Source of the DNA: Bradyrhizobium sp. Y36 | GTDB taxonomy: Bacteria; Pseudomonadota; Alphaproteobacteria; Rhizobiales; Xanthobacteraceae | Assembly: GCF_002531575.1 (NCBI RefSeq) | Contig: NZ_NWTI01000005.1 | Coordinates: forward strand, 248,001 to 312,000 | Direction of reading: 5' to 3' | DNA: 64,000 bases | In this document: positions 10,675-23,252 of the stretch, one piece after another | How positions within the stretch are numbered: position 1 is the first letter of the stretch | Layout: each line of letters begins with the position of its first letter | Translations under genes and position numbers: made by a program | The notes under the pieces: generated by a model | Told to the model about the DNA's origin: nothing | The model's input: only the letters and a program-made list of their open reading frames with translations | The model's database searches: none

Positions 10675-10698
10675 CGGCCAGGCTTCTCAACCTGGCCG
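10675..10698 (-). terminator. Candidate terminator of cycM
   Basis: Perfect 8-bp stem CGGCCAGG / CCTGGCCG with an 8-base loop, followed on the minus strand by TTTCC. It begins 26 bp past the cycM stop. The U-run is weak, so termination efficiency is uncertain. Confidence 0.5.
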
Positions 10699-10724
10699 CA
10701 TATTCCAAGACAGGTTCTGAAGCC

Positions 10725-11279
10725 TTACTTCGACGCGGTCGGCAGCGGCTGCGGATGCTCCGACAGCGAATTCAGATAGGCAATGACGTCGGCGCGCTCG
10801 GAATCCTTGGGGATACCGGCGAAGCCCATCGCGGTGCCCGGGATGAAGCCCTTCGGATTGGCGATGAACTTGTTGAGGTCGTCGAAAGTCCAGGTGCCGC
10901 CCTTGCCCTTCATGGCAGCGGAGAAGTTGAAGCCGTTGCGGCCCTCACCCCGCTTCTCGCCGACGACCCCATAGAGGTTCGGACCGACGCGATTCGGGCC
11001 ACCCTTCTCGAAGGTATGGCAGGCGCCGCACTTCTTGGCGGCGGCAGCGCCCTTCTCGACGGAGGCGGTCTGGAGCAGCTTTTCGATCGGCTCGGAGGCT
11101 GCCGCGGCAGCGCCGCCTTCCTTGCCGTGACCGGCATCTTCTTTCACGGCGATCTCGAAGCCCGGCTTTTCCGGCATCTTGGGCGAGAACAGCGCGCTCG
11201 CGGTGAAGCTCGTCACCAGCAGGATGAGACAGGTGCCGAGCACGGCACCGAGAATTTTATTGAGTTCGAAAGAGTCCAT
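10725..11279 (-). CDS. cycM: Membrane-anchored cytochrome c (CycM-like)
   Basis: 184 aa. An uncleaved N-terminal signal anchor (residues about 9-31) is followed by an alanine/glycine-rich linker and a class I cytochrome c domain: haem motif CGACH (C84, C87, H88) and distal Met151 in IPGTAM. Length and layout match CycM of Bradyrhizobium japonicum, which carries electrons from the bc1 complex to the aa3 cytochrome oxidase on the periplasmic face. I chose the ATG at 11279 over one eight codons upstream because [12 protein letters not shown] starts directly at the anchor. It is divergent from kdsB. Confidence 0.9.
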   Translation of the reverse strand: MDSFELNKILGAVLGTCLILLVTSFTASALFSPKMPEKPGFEIAVKEDAGHGKEGGAAAAASEPIEKLLQTASVEKGAAAAKKCGACHTFEKGGPNRVGPNLYGVVGEKRGEGRNGFNFSAAMKGKGGTWTFDDLNKFIANPKGFIPGTAMGFAGIPKDSERADVIAYLNSLSEHPQPLPTASK

Positions 11280-11513
11280 TTCCGGCCAGGCCCCACACCG
11301 CAAGAAGGATCGAGCGGCCGGGCGGCCGCCAGGACGAGCCTCGGGAGAATCAAACGTTCCTTATTGTTTCCCCGAGTTTTGCCATTGAGATATCGGTTTG
11401 CCCGGGGTCTGGCAACCCGTATAAGCGACCCCGCTTGCGGCTCGTCCCCACTCCATTTCTCGGCGCGGAAAACGCCCCGTTTTCAGGCTCTTGACCCCAG
11501 ACCTTTGGACCCA

Positions 11514-12254
11514 ATGATCGACCCCCGCATCCTGGTGCTGATCCCGGCCCGAATGGCCGCCACCCGCCTGCCCGGCAAGCCGCTCGCCGATATCGCGGGC
11601 CTGCCGATGATCGTCCACGTGATGCGCCGCGCCGAGGCCGCCGCCATCGGCCGGGTCGCGGTCGCGACCGATACCGCCGAGATCGCCTCCGTCGTCACCG
11701 CCCATGGCGGCGAGGCGGTGATGACGGGCCCCACACACCCCTCTGGCTCCGACCGCATCCACGAGGCCATGCAGAAGCTCGATCCGGACGGCAAGGCCGA
11801 GATCGTGGTCAATCTGCAGGGGGATTTCCCGACGATCACGATCGACAACATCCGCGAGGTGCTGCCGCCGCTGCAGGACCCGGCCGTGGACATCGCGACA
11901 CTGGCCTCGCAGATCCACACCGAGGAGGAGGACCTCGCCCCGAGCGTCGTGAAGGCGATCGGAACCTCGCTCGGCGGCAAGCGCATGCGTGCACTTTATT
12001 TCACCCGCGCCACGGCGCCGACCGGCGACGGACCGCGCTACCACCATATCGGCCTCTACGCCTATCGCCGCGCCGCGCTGGAGCGCTACGTTTCGCTGCC
12101 GCCCTCGCCGCTGGAATTGCAGGAGAAGCTCGAACAGCTCCGGGCGCTCGAGGCGGGAATGCGCATCGACTTCACCATCGTCGACACCGTCCCCCGCGGG
12201 GTCGACACGCCGGCGGACTTGGAAACCGCCCGCAGCATCCTTTCCAAATCCTGA
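11514..12254 (+). CDS. kdsB: 3-deoxy-manno-octulosonate cytidylyltransferase
   Basis: 246 aa cytosolic enzyme that makes CMP-Kdo from CTP and Kdo, activating Kdo for lipopolysaccharide inner-core synthesis. The nucleotide-binding N-terminus is clear ([19 protein letters not shown]), as are VVNLQGDFP (the metal-binding QGD block) and the later [15 protein letters not shown]. The frame is open for more than 1 kb upstream, but only the ATG at 11514 gives the family N-terminus. pheA follows 21 bp downstream, so co-transcription is likely. Confidence 0.95.
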   Translation: MIDPRILVLIPARMAATRLPGKPLADIAGLPMIVHVMRRAEAAAIGRVAVATDTAEIASVVTAHGGEAVMTGPTHPSGSDRIHEAMQKLDPDGKAEIVVNLQGDFPTITIDNIREVLPPLQDPAVDIATLASQIHTEEEDLAPSVVKAIGTSLGGKRMRALYFTRATAPTGDGPRYHHIGLYAYRRAALERYVSLPPSPLELQEKLEQLRALEAGMRIDFTIVDTVPRGVDTPADLETARSILSKS

Positions 12255-12275
12255 GCCGCTGTTACAAGGCCCGTC

Positions 12276-13136
12276 ATGAGCAAGATGAAGATCGCATTCC
12301 AGGGCGAGCCCGGAGCCAATTCCCACATCGCCATCGTCGAGGCCTACCCCGACGCCGAGCCGATGCCCTGCGCCACCTTCGAGGACGCGCTGTCGGCGAT
12401 CTCGTCGGGCGAAGCCGATCTCGGCATGATCCCGATCGAGAATTCGGTCGCCGGCCGCGTCGCCGACATTCATCATCTCCTGCCGGCCTCCGGCCTCTTC
12501 ATCATCGGCGAATGGTTCCTGCCCGTGCGCCATCAATTGATGGCGGTGAAGGGGACCAAGCTCGAGGACATCAAGAGCGTCGAGAGCCATGTCCATGCGC
12601 TCGGCCAGTGCCGGCGCATCATCCGCAAGCTCGGCATCAAGGGTATCGTGCATGCCGACACCGCCGGCAGCGCCCGCGACATCTCGGAACGCAACGACAA
12701 GACGGTGGCCGCGATCGCCTCCCGCCTCGCTGCCAAGATCTACGGCCTCGACATCCTCGCCGAGGACATCGAGGACGAGTCCCACAACACCACGCGCTTC
12801 GTGGTGCTGGCGCGCGAGCCGAAATGGGCGGCGCAAGGCTCCGGCCCGCTGGTCACCACATTTGTCTTCCGCGTGCGCAACTTGCCGGCCGCGCTCTACA
12901 AGGCACTCGGCGGCTTCGCCACCAACGGCGTCAACATGACCAAGCTCGAGAGCTACATGGTCGACGGCAATTTCTTCGCCACGCAGTTTTATGCCGACGT
13001 CGACGGCCACCCCGAGGACAAGGGCCTTGCGTTTGCGATCGAGGAGCTGAAATTCTTCTCGCGCGAATTCCGCATCGTCGGCGTCTATCCGGGTCATCCG
13101 TTCCGCGCGACGTTCAGCGAAGCGCAGCAGGATTGA
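12276..13136 (+). CDS. pheA: Prephenate dehydratase
   Basis: 286 aa monofunctional enzyme converting prephenate to phenylpyruvate in phenylalanine synthesis. The N-terminal catalytic domain starts IAFQGEPGANSHIA, and the catalytic TRF motif is at T173-F175 (ESHNTTRFVVL). A C-terminal ACT domain (LPAALYKALGGFATNGVN, then LESYMV) gives feedback control by phenylalanine. There is no chorismate mutase domain, as usual in alphaproteobacteria. It lies just downstream of kdsB and ends at a palindromic repeat. Confidence 0.95.
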   Translation: MSKMKIAFQGEPGANSHIAIVEAYPDAEPMPCATFEDALSAISSGEADLGMIPIENSVAGRVADIHHLLPASGLFIIGEWFLPVRHQLMAVKGTKLEDIKSVESHVHALGQCRRIIRKLGIKGIVHADTAGSARDISERNDKTVAAIASRLAAKIYGLDILAEDIEDESHNTTRFVVLAREPKWAAQGSGPLVTTFVFRVRNLPAALYKALGGFATNGVNMTKLESYMVDGNFFATQFYADVDGHPEDKGLAFAIEELKFFSREFRIVGVYPGHPFRATFSEAQQD

Positions 13137-13216
13137 CGTCGTTCCGGGGCGCGCGAAGCGTGAACCCGGAACCTCGAGATTCCGGGTCCGATGCTTCGCA
13201 TCGCCCCGGGATGACA
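13137..13216. repeat. Palindromic repeat, family D (CCGGGGC type)
   Basis: Imperfect inverted repeat of 80 bp beginning ACGTCGTTCCGGGGCG and ending CGCCCCGGGATGAC, with an inner palindrome (CCCGGAACCTCGAGATTCCGGG). The same plan occurs at 29968-30067 and 32965-33042. It fills the gap between the convergent pheA and monooxygenase genes and may act as a bidirectional terminator. Confidence 0.75.
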
Positions 13217-13224
13217 TCACTCCT

Positions 13225-14241
13225 TTAGGCCGACCGTTTCACCAGCCCGAACGCCTCCGCCAGCAGCGCGTACGACCTCTTCCGCGCGTCGTGATCGTAC
13301 ACCGCCGTGATCACCATCAGCTCGTCCGGCCGGCTCGCCTCGATCAGCGGCTGCAGTTTCTTCTGCACCGTTGCGGGGTTGCCGACGAACAGGCGCGAAC
13401 GGTTGCGCAGGATCGAGGCGCGCTCGGCGTCGGAGTAAGGGTAGGCCAGCGCCTCCTCGGCGCTCGGCAGCGGCAGATATTGTCCACGGTCGCGGCGCAG
13501 ACGGTTGAGGTCGAACGAAGCGGCGAGCCTTTCAGCCTCTGCATCGGTATCCGCGGCGATGACGGCAACCGCGAGGATCGCATGTGCGCTGGCGCGCCAC
13601 GCCGAGGGCTGGAAGCGATTGCGGTAATGCACCATCGCATCGACCGCATCGTGGGAGGCGAAGTGATGGGCGAATGCGAAGCCCATGCCGACCTGGGCTG
13701 CGAGCTCCGAGGAATAATCGCTGGAGCCGAGCAGCCAGATCGGCGGCAGGGCGGTGTCGTCAGGCATGGCGACGACGTTGTTGTAGGGGTGGCCTGCGGG
13801 GAATTCGCGGGTCTCCCACAGAATCAGTTCGTGCAGTCGCTCCAAGAAATCGTCGCCCTCGCGGCGGTCGAGCCGGCTGCGCAGCGCGTAAGCCGTCGCG
13901 CCGTCGGTGCCGGGGGCGCGGCCGAGACCGAGATCGATCCGGCCGGGAAACAGCGCCTCCAGCATCTTGAAGCGCTCGGCGACGACCAGCGGGGCGTGGT
14001 TGGGCAGCATCACCCCGCCGGAGCCGACGCGGATATGCTTCGTGACGGCCGCGATCTGGCCGATCATGACGTCGGGCGCGGGGCTCGCGACCGAGGCGAG
14101 GTTGTGGTGCTCGGCGAGCCAGTAGCGGACATAGCCGAGACCGTCGACATGGCGCGCCAGATCGATGCTGTTGCGCAGCGCGGCGGCGGGCTTGGTGCCC
14201 GATGTGACGACCGAGAGGTCGAGAACGGAGAGCGGGATCAT
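13225..14241 (-). CDS. LLM-class flavin-dependent oxidoreductase
   Basis: 338 aa bacterial-luciferase-like TIM-barrel protein. It starts [20 protein letters not shown] and carries the family blocks [24 protein letters not shown] and [13 protein letters not shown]. These residues bind reduced FMN or F420 and place it in the MsnO8 / YhbW-like branch. The substrate is not predictable. I chose the ATG at 14241 because the upstream 24 in-frame residues are not family-like. It is monocistronic and divergent from metF across an AT-rich spacer. Confidence 0.88.
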   Translation of the reverse strand: MIPLSVLDLSVVTSGTKPAAALRNSIDLARHVDGLGYVRYWLAEHHNLASVASPAPDVMIGQIAAVTKHIRVGSGGVMLPNHAPLVVAERFKMLEALFPGRIDLGLGRAPGTDGATAYALRSRLDRREGDDFLERLHELILWETREFPAGHPYNNVVAMPDDTALPPIWLLGSSDYSSELAAQVGMGFAFAHHFASHDAVDAMVHYRNRFQPSAWRASAHAILAVAVIAADTDAEAERLAASFDLNRLRRDRGQYLPLPSAEEALAYPYSDAERASILRNRSRLFVGNPATVQKKLQPLIEASRPDELMVITAVYDHDARKRSYALLAEAFGLVKRSA

Positions 14242-14635
14242 GGCGGCGTAACCTAATGGAGAGCCGTGCCGCGACAATGGGCCCGCTGCGCAGATCTGAC
14301 GTGTGCGGGCCACGAGCCGACGCCGTCGGCCGAAGCGGGTCGGTGGGCCAATTAACGTCTATGTAACGAACGATTCATTTTGCCCAACAGGGAAATACAT
14401 CTCCACCAGATACCAAACGCCAACCAGGCAATTGATTTTTAATACGATTTACACCATGCCCAACATCCCACTCCAATTCCGAGATTACCAATAATTCCGC
14501 ATCTCTTGGCATAAGTGGGCCACTTCCCATCCTCGATGGGCTGTCGATTATGAAGGCTTTGGCTTATCTTCAGCCCCAAGCAAGACCTGACCGCCGGCCG
14601 ACGAAACTGGCAACAAATCTGGAGTGAGTGGTGCC
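14242..14635. other. AT-rich spacer and probable metF leader
   Basis: 394 bp without a supported gene. Positions about 14355-14515 are clearly AT-richer than the flanking coding DNA. Two hairpins abut near the 3' end: AAGTGG-G-CCACTT at 14513-14525 and CCCATC-CTC-GATGGG at 14526-14540. After them TGAAGGCTTTGGCTTATC, followed by TTCAGCC, can form either of two competing small stems. I do not see a SAM-II or cobalamin riboswitch consensus. A 63-codon open frame (14303-14494) has no ribosome site or family resemblance. Confidence 0.5.
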
Positions 14636-15556
14636 ATGACCGATCTGACGATCCCTGCCCGCGCCGACGGGCAAGACGGGCACCTGAAGCGGCCGGCGAT
14701 CTCCTTCGAGTTCTTCCCGCCCAAGACGGAAGACATGGAGCGCAATCTCTGGGAGACCATCAACCGGCTCGCCCCGCTCGACCCGAAATTCGTCTCGGTG
14801 ACCTACGGCGCTGGCGGCTCGACCCGCGAACGCACCCATTCGACCATCGCCCGCATCCTGAAAGAGACCACGCTGCTGCCGGCCGCGCATCTGACCTGCG
14901 TCGGCGCTTCGCGCGGCGAGATCGACGAGATCGTCGACCGCTATCACGAGGTCGGGGTCCGCCACATCGTAGGCCTGCGCGGCGACCCGGCCGGCGGCAT
15001 CGGCACGCCCTATTCCAGCCATCCCGACGGCTACCAGAGCTCGGCCGAGCTCGTCGCCGGGATCAAGAAGCGGCACGCCGATATCGAAGTCTCCGTCTCG
15101 GCCTATCCCGAGAAGCACCCCGAGGCGCGCGACTTCGACGACGACATCGACACGCTTCAGGCCAAGGTGGACGCCGGCGCGACCCGCGCGATCACCCAGG
15201 TGTTCTTCGACAACGACCTTTACTTCCGCTATCTCGACCGCGTCCGCGCCCGCGGCATCGACATCCCGATCGTGCCGGGCATCATGCCGATGCATAATTT
15301 CAAGCAGGCGAGAGCCTTCGTCACCCGCGCCGGCACCACCGTGCCGGACTGGTTCGCCGCGAAATTCGAGGGCCTCGACGAGGACGCCGAGACCCGCAAG
15401 CTGGTGGCCGCGACCGTCGCCGCCGGCCAGGTGCAGAAGCTCGCCAAGCACGGCGTCGACACCTTCCATTTCTACACCATGAACCGCGCCGATCTCGTGT
15501 TCGCGATCAGCCATTTGCTCGGCATCCGCGCCAAGAGCGCCCAGAAAGCTGCGTAA
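14636..15556 (+). CDS. metF: Methylenetetrahydrofolate reductase
   Basis: 306 aa flavoprotein reducing 5,10-methylene-THF to 5-methyl-THF, the methyl donor for MetH. It shows the family blocks ISFEFFPPKTEDME (catalytic Glu region), FVSVTYGAGGSTR, HIVGLRGDP and AITQVFFDND. The ATG at 14636 has GGAG eleven bases upstream; an in-frame GTG at 14624 is possible and would add four residues. metH follows after 6 bp, so product and next enzyme are made from one transcript. Confidence 0.96.
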   Translation: MTDLTIPARADGQDGHLKRPAISFEFFPPKTEDMERNLWETINRLAPLDPKFVSVTYGAGGSTRERTHSTIARILKETTLLPAAHLTCVGASRGEIDEIVDRYHEVGVRHIVGLRGDPAGGIGTPYSSHPDGYQSSAELVAGIKKRHADIEVSVSAYPEKHPEARDFDDDIDTLQAKVDAGATRAITQVFFDNDLYFRYLDRVRARGIDIPIVPGIMPMHNFKQARAFVTRAGTTVPDWFAAKFEGLDEDAETRKLVAATVAAGQVQKLAKHGVDTFHFYTMNRADLVFAISHLLGIRAKSAQKAA

Positions 15557-15562
15557 CAGACC

Positions 15563-19408
<3,846 letters not shown>

Positions 19409-19436
19409 GCGCGCTCCAAAGCAAAAGTTGCGAAAA

Positions 19437-19465
19437 CAACCCCATGCACAGTAGCCATGGGGTTG
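19437..19465 (+). terminator. Candidate terminator of metF-metH
   Basis: Perfect 10-bp stem CAACCCCATG / CATGGGGTTG with a 9-base loop, 28 bp past the metH stop. A T6 run lies about 15 bases downstream (19480-19485), further than in a classical intrinsic terminator, so this is a moderate call. Confidence 0.5.
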
Positions 19466-19612
19466 AAAGGGTTGAGCAATTTTTTCGTGGCGTCGGGCGG
19501 CGTTTGCGGCGTCGGGCAAAACAGGGGTATTGTTGCATCATCGGCTGCTGTGGCCACTGAAGCAGCGCCGGCAGCGGATTGCTATTTCACTCTTCCTACG
19601 CGCACGGTGCCC

Positions 19613-19772
19613 ATCCTCCCCTGGAGGGGGAGGATCGGTCCGCATGCAGCGAAGCGGAATGCGGACCGAGGTGGGGTGACGGTCTCTCCACATCCAACGC
19701 TGCCCGTGCGGAGAGATCACCCCACCCCGCTCGCGCTGCGCGCGATCGACCCTCCCCCTCCAGGGGAGGGTA
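19613..19772. repeat. Palindromic repeat, family C (CTCCCCTGGAGGGGGAGG type)
   Basis: 160 bp inverted repeat. The outer arms are ATCCTCCCCTGGAGGGGGAG and CCCTCCCCCTCCAGGGGAGG; inner arms include GAGGTGGGGTGACGGTCTCT and GAGAGATCACCCCACCCCGC. Further copies are at 25750-25934 (full) and 26372-26427 (half). It can encode LEGEGRS-like peptides when read through. Confidence 0.85.
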
Positions 19773-19779
19773 AGAAACC

Positions 19780-20409
19780 TCACCCCTTCGGCGGGGCCAG
19801 CGGCTGCACGATCTCCTGGAACGGTGGCAACGCCTCGCAGCGCTCGGCATGCGCCGCCAGCGCCGGATAGCGTGACGCGTCGAACAAAAGCGGATGCGCC
19901 TCGCGGGTGAAGCGGACGACGCAGGCGACCGCGACATCGGCGTGGCCGATGCGATCACCCAGCCAGTACGGCGTCGTGACCCCGGCGCGCTCGGCCTCCA
20001 GCACCTTCAGCACGTCCGCGATCTGCGCCTGACAGCGCTCGACCCACAGCGCGAGCTGCTCCTTCCGCAGCACGCGCTCGTAGAGCAGGCTCACGGCCTT
20101 GTCGCCGAGGCCTGAGGCGAGCGCGCAGATGCGCAAATGCCTGCGCCGCTCGGTGCCATTGCGCGGCAGCATCGCCTTGTCCGCGCCGACGCGCTCGTCG
20201 AGATAGTCCAGGATGATCATGCTCTCGATCAGCGCCTCGCCGTCGTCAAGCACCAGCGTCGGCACGCGCCGCAGCGGGTTATAGGGCGCGATCTTGTCGG
20301 CATCGCCGAAGGTCGACCACGGTCTGTGCTCGAAGGCGAGCCCGTAAAGCCGCAGCGCAATCGCGACGCGGCGGACGAAGGGGGAATCATATTGGCCGAT
20401 CAGGAACAT
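19780..20409 (-). CDS. Glutathione S-transferase family protein
   Basis: 209 aa. Residues 1-75 form a thioredoxin-fold GST domain (LIGQYDSPFVRRVAIALR, then VPTLVLDDGEALIES with the cis-proline and the Glu-Ser glutathione-binding pair). The remainder is the all-helical C-terminal domain with the usual late motif (YWLGDRIGHADVAVACV). The start at 20409 gives the typical N-terminus; 24 upstream in-frame residues do not. Cytosolic; the substrate is unknown. Confidence 0.88.
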   Translation of the reverse strand: MFLIGQYDSPFVRRVAIALRLYGLAFEHRPWSTFGDADKIAPYNPLRRVPTLVLDDGEALIESMIILDYLDERVGADKAMLPRNGTERRRHLRICALASGLGDKAVSLLYERVLRKEQLALWVERCQAQIADVLKVLEAERAGVTTPYWLGDRIGHADVAVACVVRFTREAHPLLFDASRYPALAAHAERCEALPPFQEIVQPLAPPKG

Positions 20410-20549
20410 GGTTCTCGCTCTTCTCGGTGGTTGGACCAGGTAGGGCCGGTCAGTCTCCACGACCAGATTGATGCAACGCAAGAATTATCTTGGAAATGGA
20501 GCATTGCACCGACTGCAACGTCCTCCGCGACCGGCGCCGCGCTACACGT

Positions 20550-20852
20550 TCAAAGGCCGTCCTGGATCGAGCGCTTGATCGCGGCGATGGCGGTCTCGTT
20601 GCGCTTGTACAGCGTCCACTGCTTGATCCGCTTGGCGCGCACCAGCTTGGCCGCCGTCAGCACCCGCATGTGCTCGCTCACCGTGGGCGCGCTGACCCCG
20701 AGCTTCTCGGCGATCAGCAATCCGCAGACACCGTCCTCGACCAGGTCGCCATCGGCCTGCTCGCGAAAATGCCGCCGCGGATCCCGCAGCCATTCCAGGA
20801 TCTGCAGGCGACGTTCATTGGCGAGCGCGCGCAAGGCAACGGCAAATTTCAT
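20550..20852 (-). CDS. ArsR-family winged-helix regulator
   Basis: 100 aa DNA-binding repressor. ALANERRLQILEWLRDP is the classic ArsR N-terminus and LLIAEKLGVSAPTVSEHMRV the helix-turn-helix. The metal-binding ELCVCDL motif of ArsR/SmtB is absent (the equivalent reads GVCGLLIAEK with a single Cys), so it is probably not a metal sensor. It is divergent from the serine/threonine dehydratase gene with a short AT-rich spacer carrying a palindrome, so it likely controls that gene and itself (inference). Confidence 0.88.
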   Translation of the reverse strand: MKFAVALRALANERRLQILEWLRDPRRHFREQADGDLVEDGVCGLLIAEKLGVSAPTVSEHMRVLTAAKLVRAKRIKQWTLYKRNETAIAAIKRSIQDGL

Positions 20853-20866
20853 TTAGTCATTTTGCT

Positions 20867-20878
20867 AATTACCTAATT
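20867..20878. promoter_or_regulatory. Candidate ArsR-family operator
   Basis: Perfect palindrome AATTA-CC-TAATT in the spacer between the divergent ArsR gene (start 20852) and the dehydratase gene, in an AT-rich patch. It is 15 bp upstream of the regulator start codon, where it could block both promoters. Confidence 0.45.
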
Positions 20879-20915
20879 GATGTCAACTATCCCCTGCGCT
20901 AGTCTGGACGGCATC

Positions 20916-21863
20916 ATGACAGCGACAATGGACATCACGCGGGAGCGGATTGCGACGACCGAGGCGGTCATCCGGCCGCATGTCAGGCGCACACCCCTGC
21001 TTCAGGCCGATCTCGCCGATTTCGGCCTGCCCGCCGCGCGCGTCACGTTCAAGCTCGAGATGCTGCAGCATTCCGGATCGTTCAAGGCGCGCGGCGCCTT
21101 CGCCAATCTGTTGCTGCGGCAGGTGCCGGAGGCTGGCATCGTCGCCGCATCCGGCGGCAATCACGGCGCGGCCGTCGCCTATGCGGCGCAGCAGCTTGGC
21201 ATTCCCGCCACGATCTTCGTGCCTGACATCACCTCGCCGGCCAAGGCGGAGCGGATCAGAGGCTATGGCGCAAAGCTCGTGATCGCGGGCAGCCGCTACG
21301 CCGATGCGCTCGCCGCGAGCGAGGCGCATGTCGCGCAGACCGGCGCGCTCGCCGTCCACGCCTATGATCAGGCCGAAACCCTGCTCGGCCAGGGCAGCGT
21401 CGGCCTGGAGCTGGAGCAGGATGCTCCCGGCATCGACACGCTGCTCGTGGCTGTCGGCGGCGGCGGGCTGATCGGCGGAATTGCGGCGTGGTACGCCGGC
21501 AGGACGCGCATCGTGGCGGTCGAGCCGGAGCAATCGCCGACCCTGCACGCCGCGTTCGAAGCGGGCGCTCCGGTCGATGCGGCGGCCGGCGGGCTCGCCG
21601 CCGACAGTCTTGCGCCGCGGCGCGTCGGCGAATTGATGTTCCCGATTGTACGCGCTCATGTCGAGCAGGTCGTCCTCGTCAGCGACGATGCGATCCGGCA
21701 GGCCCAGGCCGCGCTGTGGTCGCGCTTGCGCCTCGTGGCCGAGCCCGGCGGCGCGGCCGCCTTTGCCGCGCTGCTCTCCGGCCGCTATCGTCCCTCGCCT
21801 GCCGAGCGCGTCGCGGTTCTGCTCTGCGGCGCCAACACCACGGCGGTGAATTTCGATAACTGA
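20916..21863 (+). CDS. Threonine/serine dehydratase family PLP enzyme
   Basis: 315 aa fold-type II PLP enzyme. It has SGSFKARGAFAN with the Schiff-base lysine at K57, the substrate loop ASGGNHGAAVAYAA and the phosphate loop VGGGGLIGG. There is no ACT domain, so it is of the catabolic or serine-racemase-like type and not the feedback-regulated IlvA. It would deaminate L-threonine or L-serine to a 2-oxo acid and ammonia. The start is uncertain: ATG 20916, ATG 20928 and one upstream at 20877 are in frame; the core begins around residue 10. Confidence 0.88.
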   Translation: MTATMDITRERIATTEAVIRPHVRRTPLLQADLADFGLPAARVTFKLEMLQHSGSFKARGAFANLLLRQVPEAGIVAASGGNHGAAVAYAAQQLGIPATIFVPDITSPAKAERIRGYGAKLVIAGSRYADALAASEAHVAQTGALAVHAYDQAETLLGQGSVGLELEQDAPGIDTLLVAVGGGGLIGGIAAWYAGRTRIVAVEPEQSPTLHAAFEAGAPVDAAAGGLAADSLAPRRVGELMFPIVRAHVEQVVLVSDDAIRQAQAALWSRLRLVAEPGGAAAFAALLSGRYRPSPAERVAVLLCGANTTAVNFDN

Positions 21864-21874
21864 GCGGGCATGGC

Positions 21875-22294
21875 ATGACGGCACCACGCGGACTGATGCT
21901 GATATCGATCCTGTTGCCGATGATGGGTGCCGTCCGGGCACAGGACCGCCCGATCGGCTTCCTGACGCCGTCGAAAAACATCGTCTGCCAGGTCTTCACC
22001 GACAATGGTCAGTGCGTGCTCCGCTGCGACGTCATGAACATGGAGAGCCGTCCGCGCCGGCCCGCCGACTGCGACCTCGACTACGGCCACGCCTTCGAGA
22101 TGAGCGCGAAGGGCACCGCGACGCGCATCTGCGCCGGCGACACCGTGATGGACGCCTCGCTGCCGGTGCTGGCCTATGGCGAGATCTGGCAGCGGGCGGG
22201 ATTTACCTGCAGGTCGGAGCAGATAGGGCTGACGTGCTTCAACGCGATGCAGCGGGGGTTTTCGCTGGCGCGGGCGAGGCAGGAGGTGTTTTGA
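21875..22294 (+). CDS. Secreted Cys-rich small protein (DUF6636-like)
   Basis: 139 aa. A signal peptide covers residues 1-22 (LMLISILLPMMGAVRAQD, cleavage after ARA or AQ). The mature part has seven cysteines and begins GFLTPSKNIVCQV, a pattern I associate with DUF6636 proteins of rhizobia and actinomycetes, whose function is unknown. Probably periplasmic and disulfide-bonded. It follows the dehydratase gene by 11 bp and may be co-transcribed with it. Confidence 0.75.
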   Translation: MTAPRGLMLISILLPMMGAVRAQDRPIGFLTPSKNIVCQVFTDNGQCVLRCDVMNMESRPRRPADCDLDYGHAFEMSAKGTATRICAGDTVMDASLPVLAYGEIWQRAGFTCRSEQIGLTCFNAMQRGFSLARARQEVF

Positions 22295-22313
22295 AGAGGA
22301 TCGTGCCACACAC

Positions 22314-22874
22314 TCATACTGCCCCTTTATTCAAGGACTCGACGTGAAATGCAGCGTGAACAACACGGTGCAATCTAGGAGCACCTTCGACATAGAATCT
22401 TACCGCATAGGTTCCCGCCGGAAATGTCTCTGCCGGTATGATGTGTTCGTAAGATAACTTCTCGTCAGCAACATTTACATTCTCTCTATAATAATACGTG
22501 AGCGGGACTATCATCCGCGCGCCGCTGGCGATTGTTGTCCCGTCCTTCTTAAGGACGGAAGTGATCTCCCGCACCATTTGGTTGAGCATGCCCGGTCCTT
22601 CCGGCCGCCAGTCTGGAAGTAGCTTAAGCGCAGTACCGAGAGCGCCATCATTTTCTGGGCCAACGACCAGGAACGCGATATCAAGCCTTCTTGGCAAGTT
22701 CGTACTGTTTTCGACGACCGTCCGCACCTTCACTCTGTTTCCGCCGATCGCATCAACGCTTACTTCGATGTGCAGAAACGCTCGCCTCAGGTCCCAAAAT
22801 CTCCAAAGAAGCGTCCCCAGTCCGGCGAATCCACCGACGAGACCAAGAACCTTTACGATGTGATCAAAATCCAT
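22314..22874 (-). CDS. Hypothetical membrane-anchored protein, low-GC
   Basis: 186 aa, not recognised. Residues about 5-25 (HIVKVLGLVGGFAGLGTLLW) form an N-terminal TM helix, followed by a beta-rich domain (HIEVSVDAIGGNRVKVRTVV; GTYAVRFYVEGAPRL). Base composition is clearly AT-richer than the neighbours and codon use differs (many TTA/AAT/ATA codons), suggesting acquisition by transfer. The ribosome site is weak. No partner gene adjoins it. Confidence 0.65.
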   Translation of the reverse strand: MDFDHIVKVLGLVGGFAGLGTLLWRFWDLRRAFLHIEVSVDAIGGNRVKVRTVVENSTNLPRRLDIAFLVVGPENDGALGTALKLLPDWRPEGPGMLNQMVREITSVLKKDGTTIASGARMIVPLTYYYRENVNVADEKLSYEHIIPAETFPAGTYAVRFYVEGAPRLHRVVHAAFHVESLNKGAV

Positions 22875-23252
22875 GGATCTTCACCGGGATTGCTATTCGG
22901 TCTGGCCAATCCGCCGTCCAGAAGCATGCTCCGGGCGCGCGTTCACAGCCCAGTTCCTATTGTAAATTGTATCTATCGACCAAACAACCAAGACATGGAA
23001 CCATTGATCCATTCGTATCGATCAATCAGCTCGGCAAGCGCAGAGCGCCACTAATGCCCGCGCGCTTCCTCAAGCATGGAATCGCGACGGAGATACCTTT
23101 TGCACTGCGATCGATCCGGCACCGCGAGTGCGGTGACTCATCTGCCGCAGCTCTAGCGCAGGCGGAAGCAATCCAGACTTTTCTCGTGGAGACGGCCTTG
23201 ATTGCTTCGTCGCAAGGGCTCCTCGCAACGACGTTGGGGAAGCAGTCGCGCG
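22875..23252. other. Spacer, AT-rich, with family A repeat
   Basis: 378 bp with no supported gene. The first half continues the AT-rich composition of the orphan gene. Positions 23162-23233 hold a degenerate family A palindromic repeat. A forward open frame crossing this region is antisense to the orphan gene and lacks any family resemblance. Confidence 0.5.
23162..23233. repeat. Palindromic repeat, family A, degenerate copy
   Basis: Pairs GAAGCAATCCAG with TTGATTGCTTCGTCGCAAG and ends GCTCCTCGCAACGACG. A fuller copy lies at 23921-24006. Confidence 0.65.

Larger units (their letters stand above)
19409..19779. other. metH 3' spacer with terminator-like hairpin and repeat
   Basis: 371 bp with no gene. 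The first 80 bp hold a hairpin (listed separately). Positions 19613-19772 are a family C palindromic repeat that reaches to within a few bases of the GST stop. Nothing else is recognisable. Confidence 0.6.

Noticed and set aside
10380..11513. Long in-frame extension upstream of kdsB
   Set aside because: It runs antisense through cycM and the yej promoter. KdsB homology begins exactly at the ATG at 11514.
11361..13220. A 619-codon open frame on the minus strand opposite kdsB-pheA
   Set aside because: Same kind of GC-driven shadow; the forward frames encode complete KdsB and PheA with catalytic motifs.
14242..14635. SAM or cobalamin riboswitch before metF
   Set aside because: I could not align the leader to the SAM-II, SAH or B12-box consensus by eye. 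Reported only as a structured leader of unknown type; a covariance-model search would decide.
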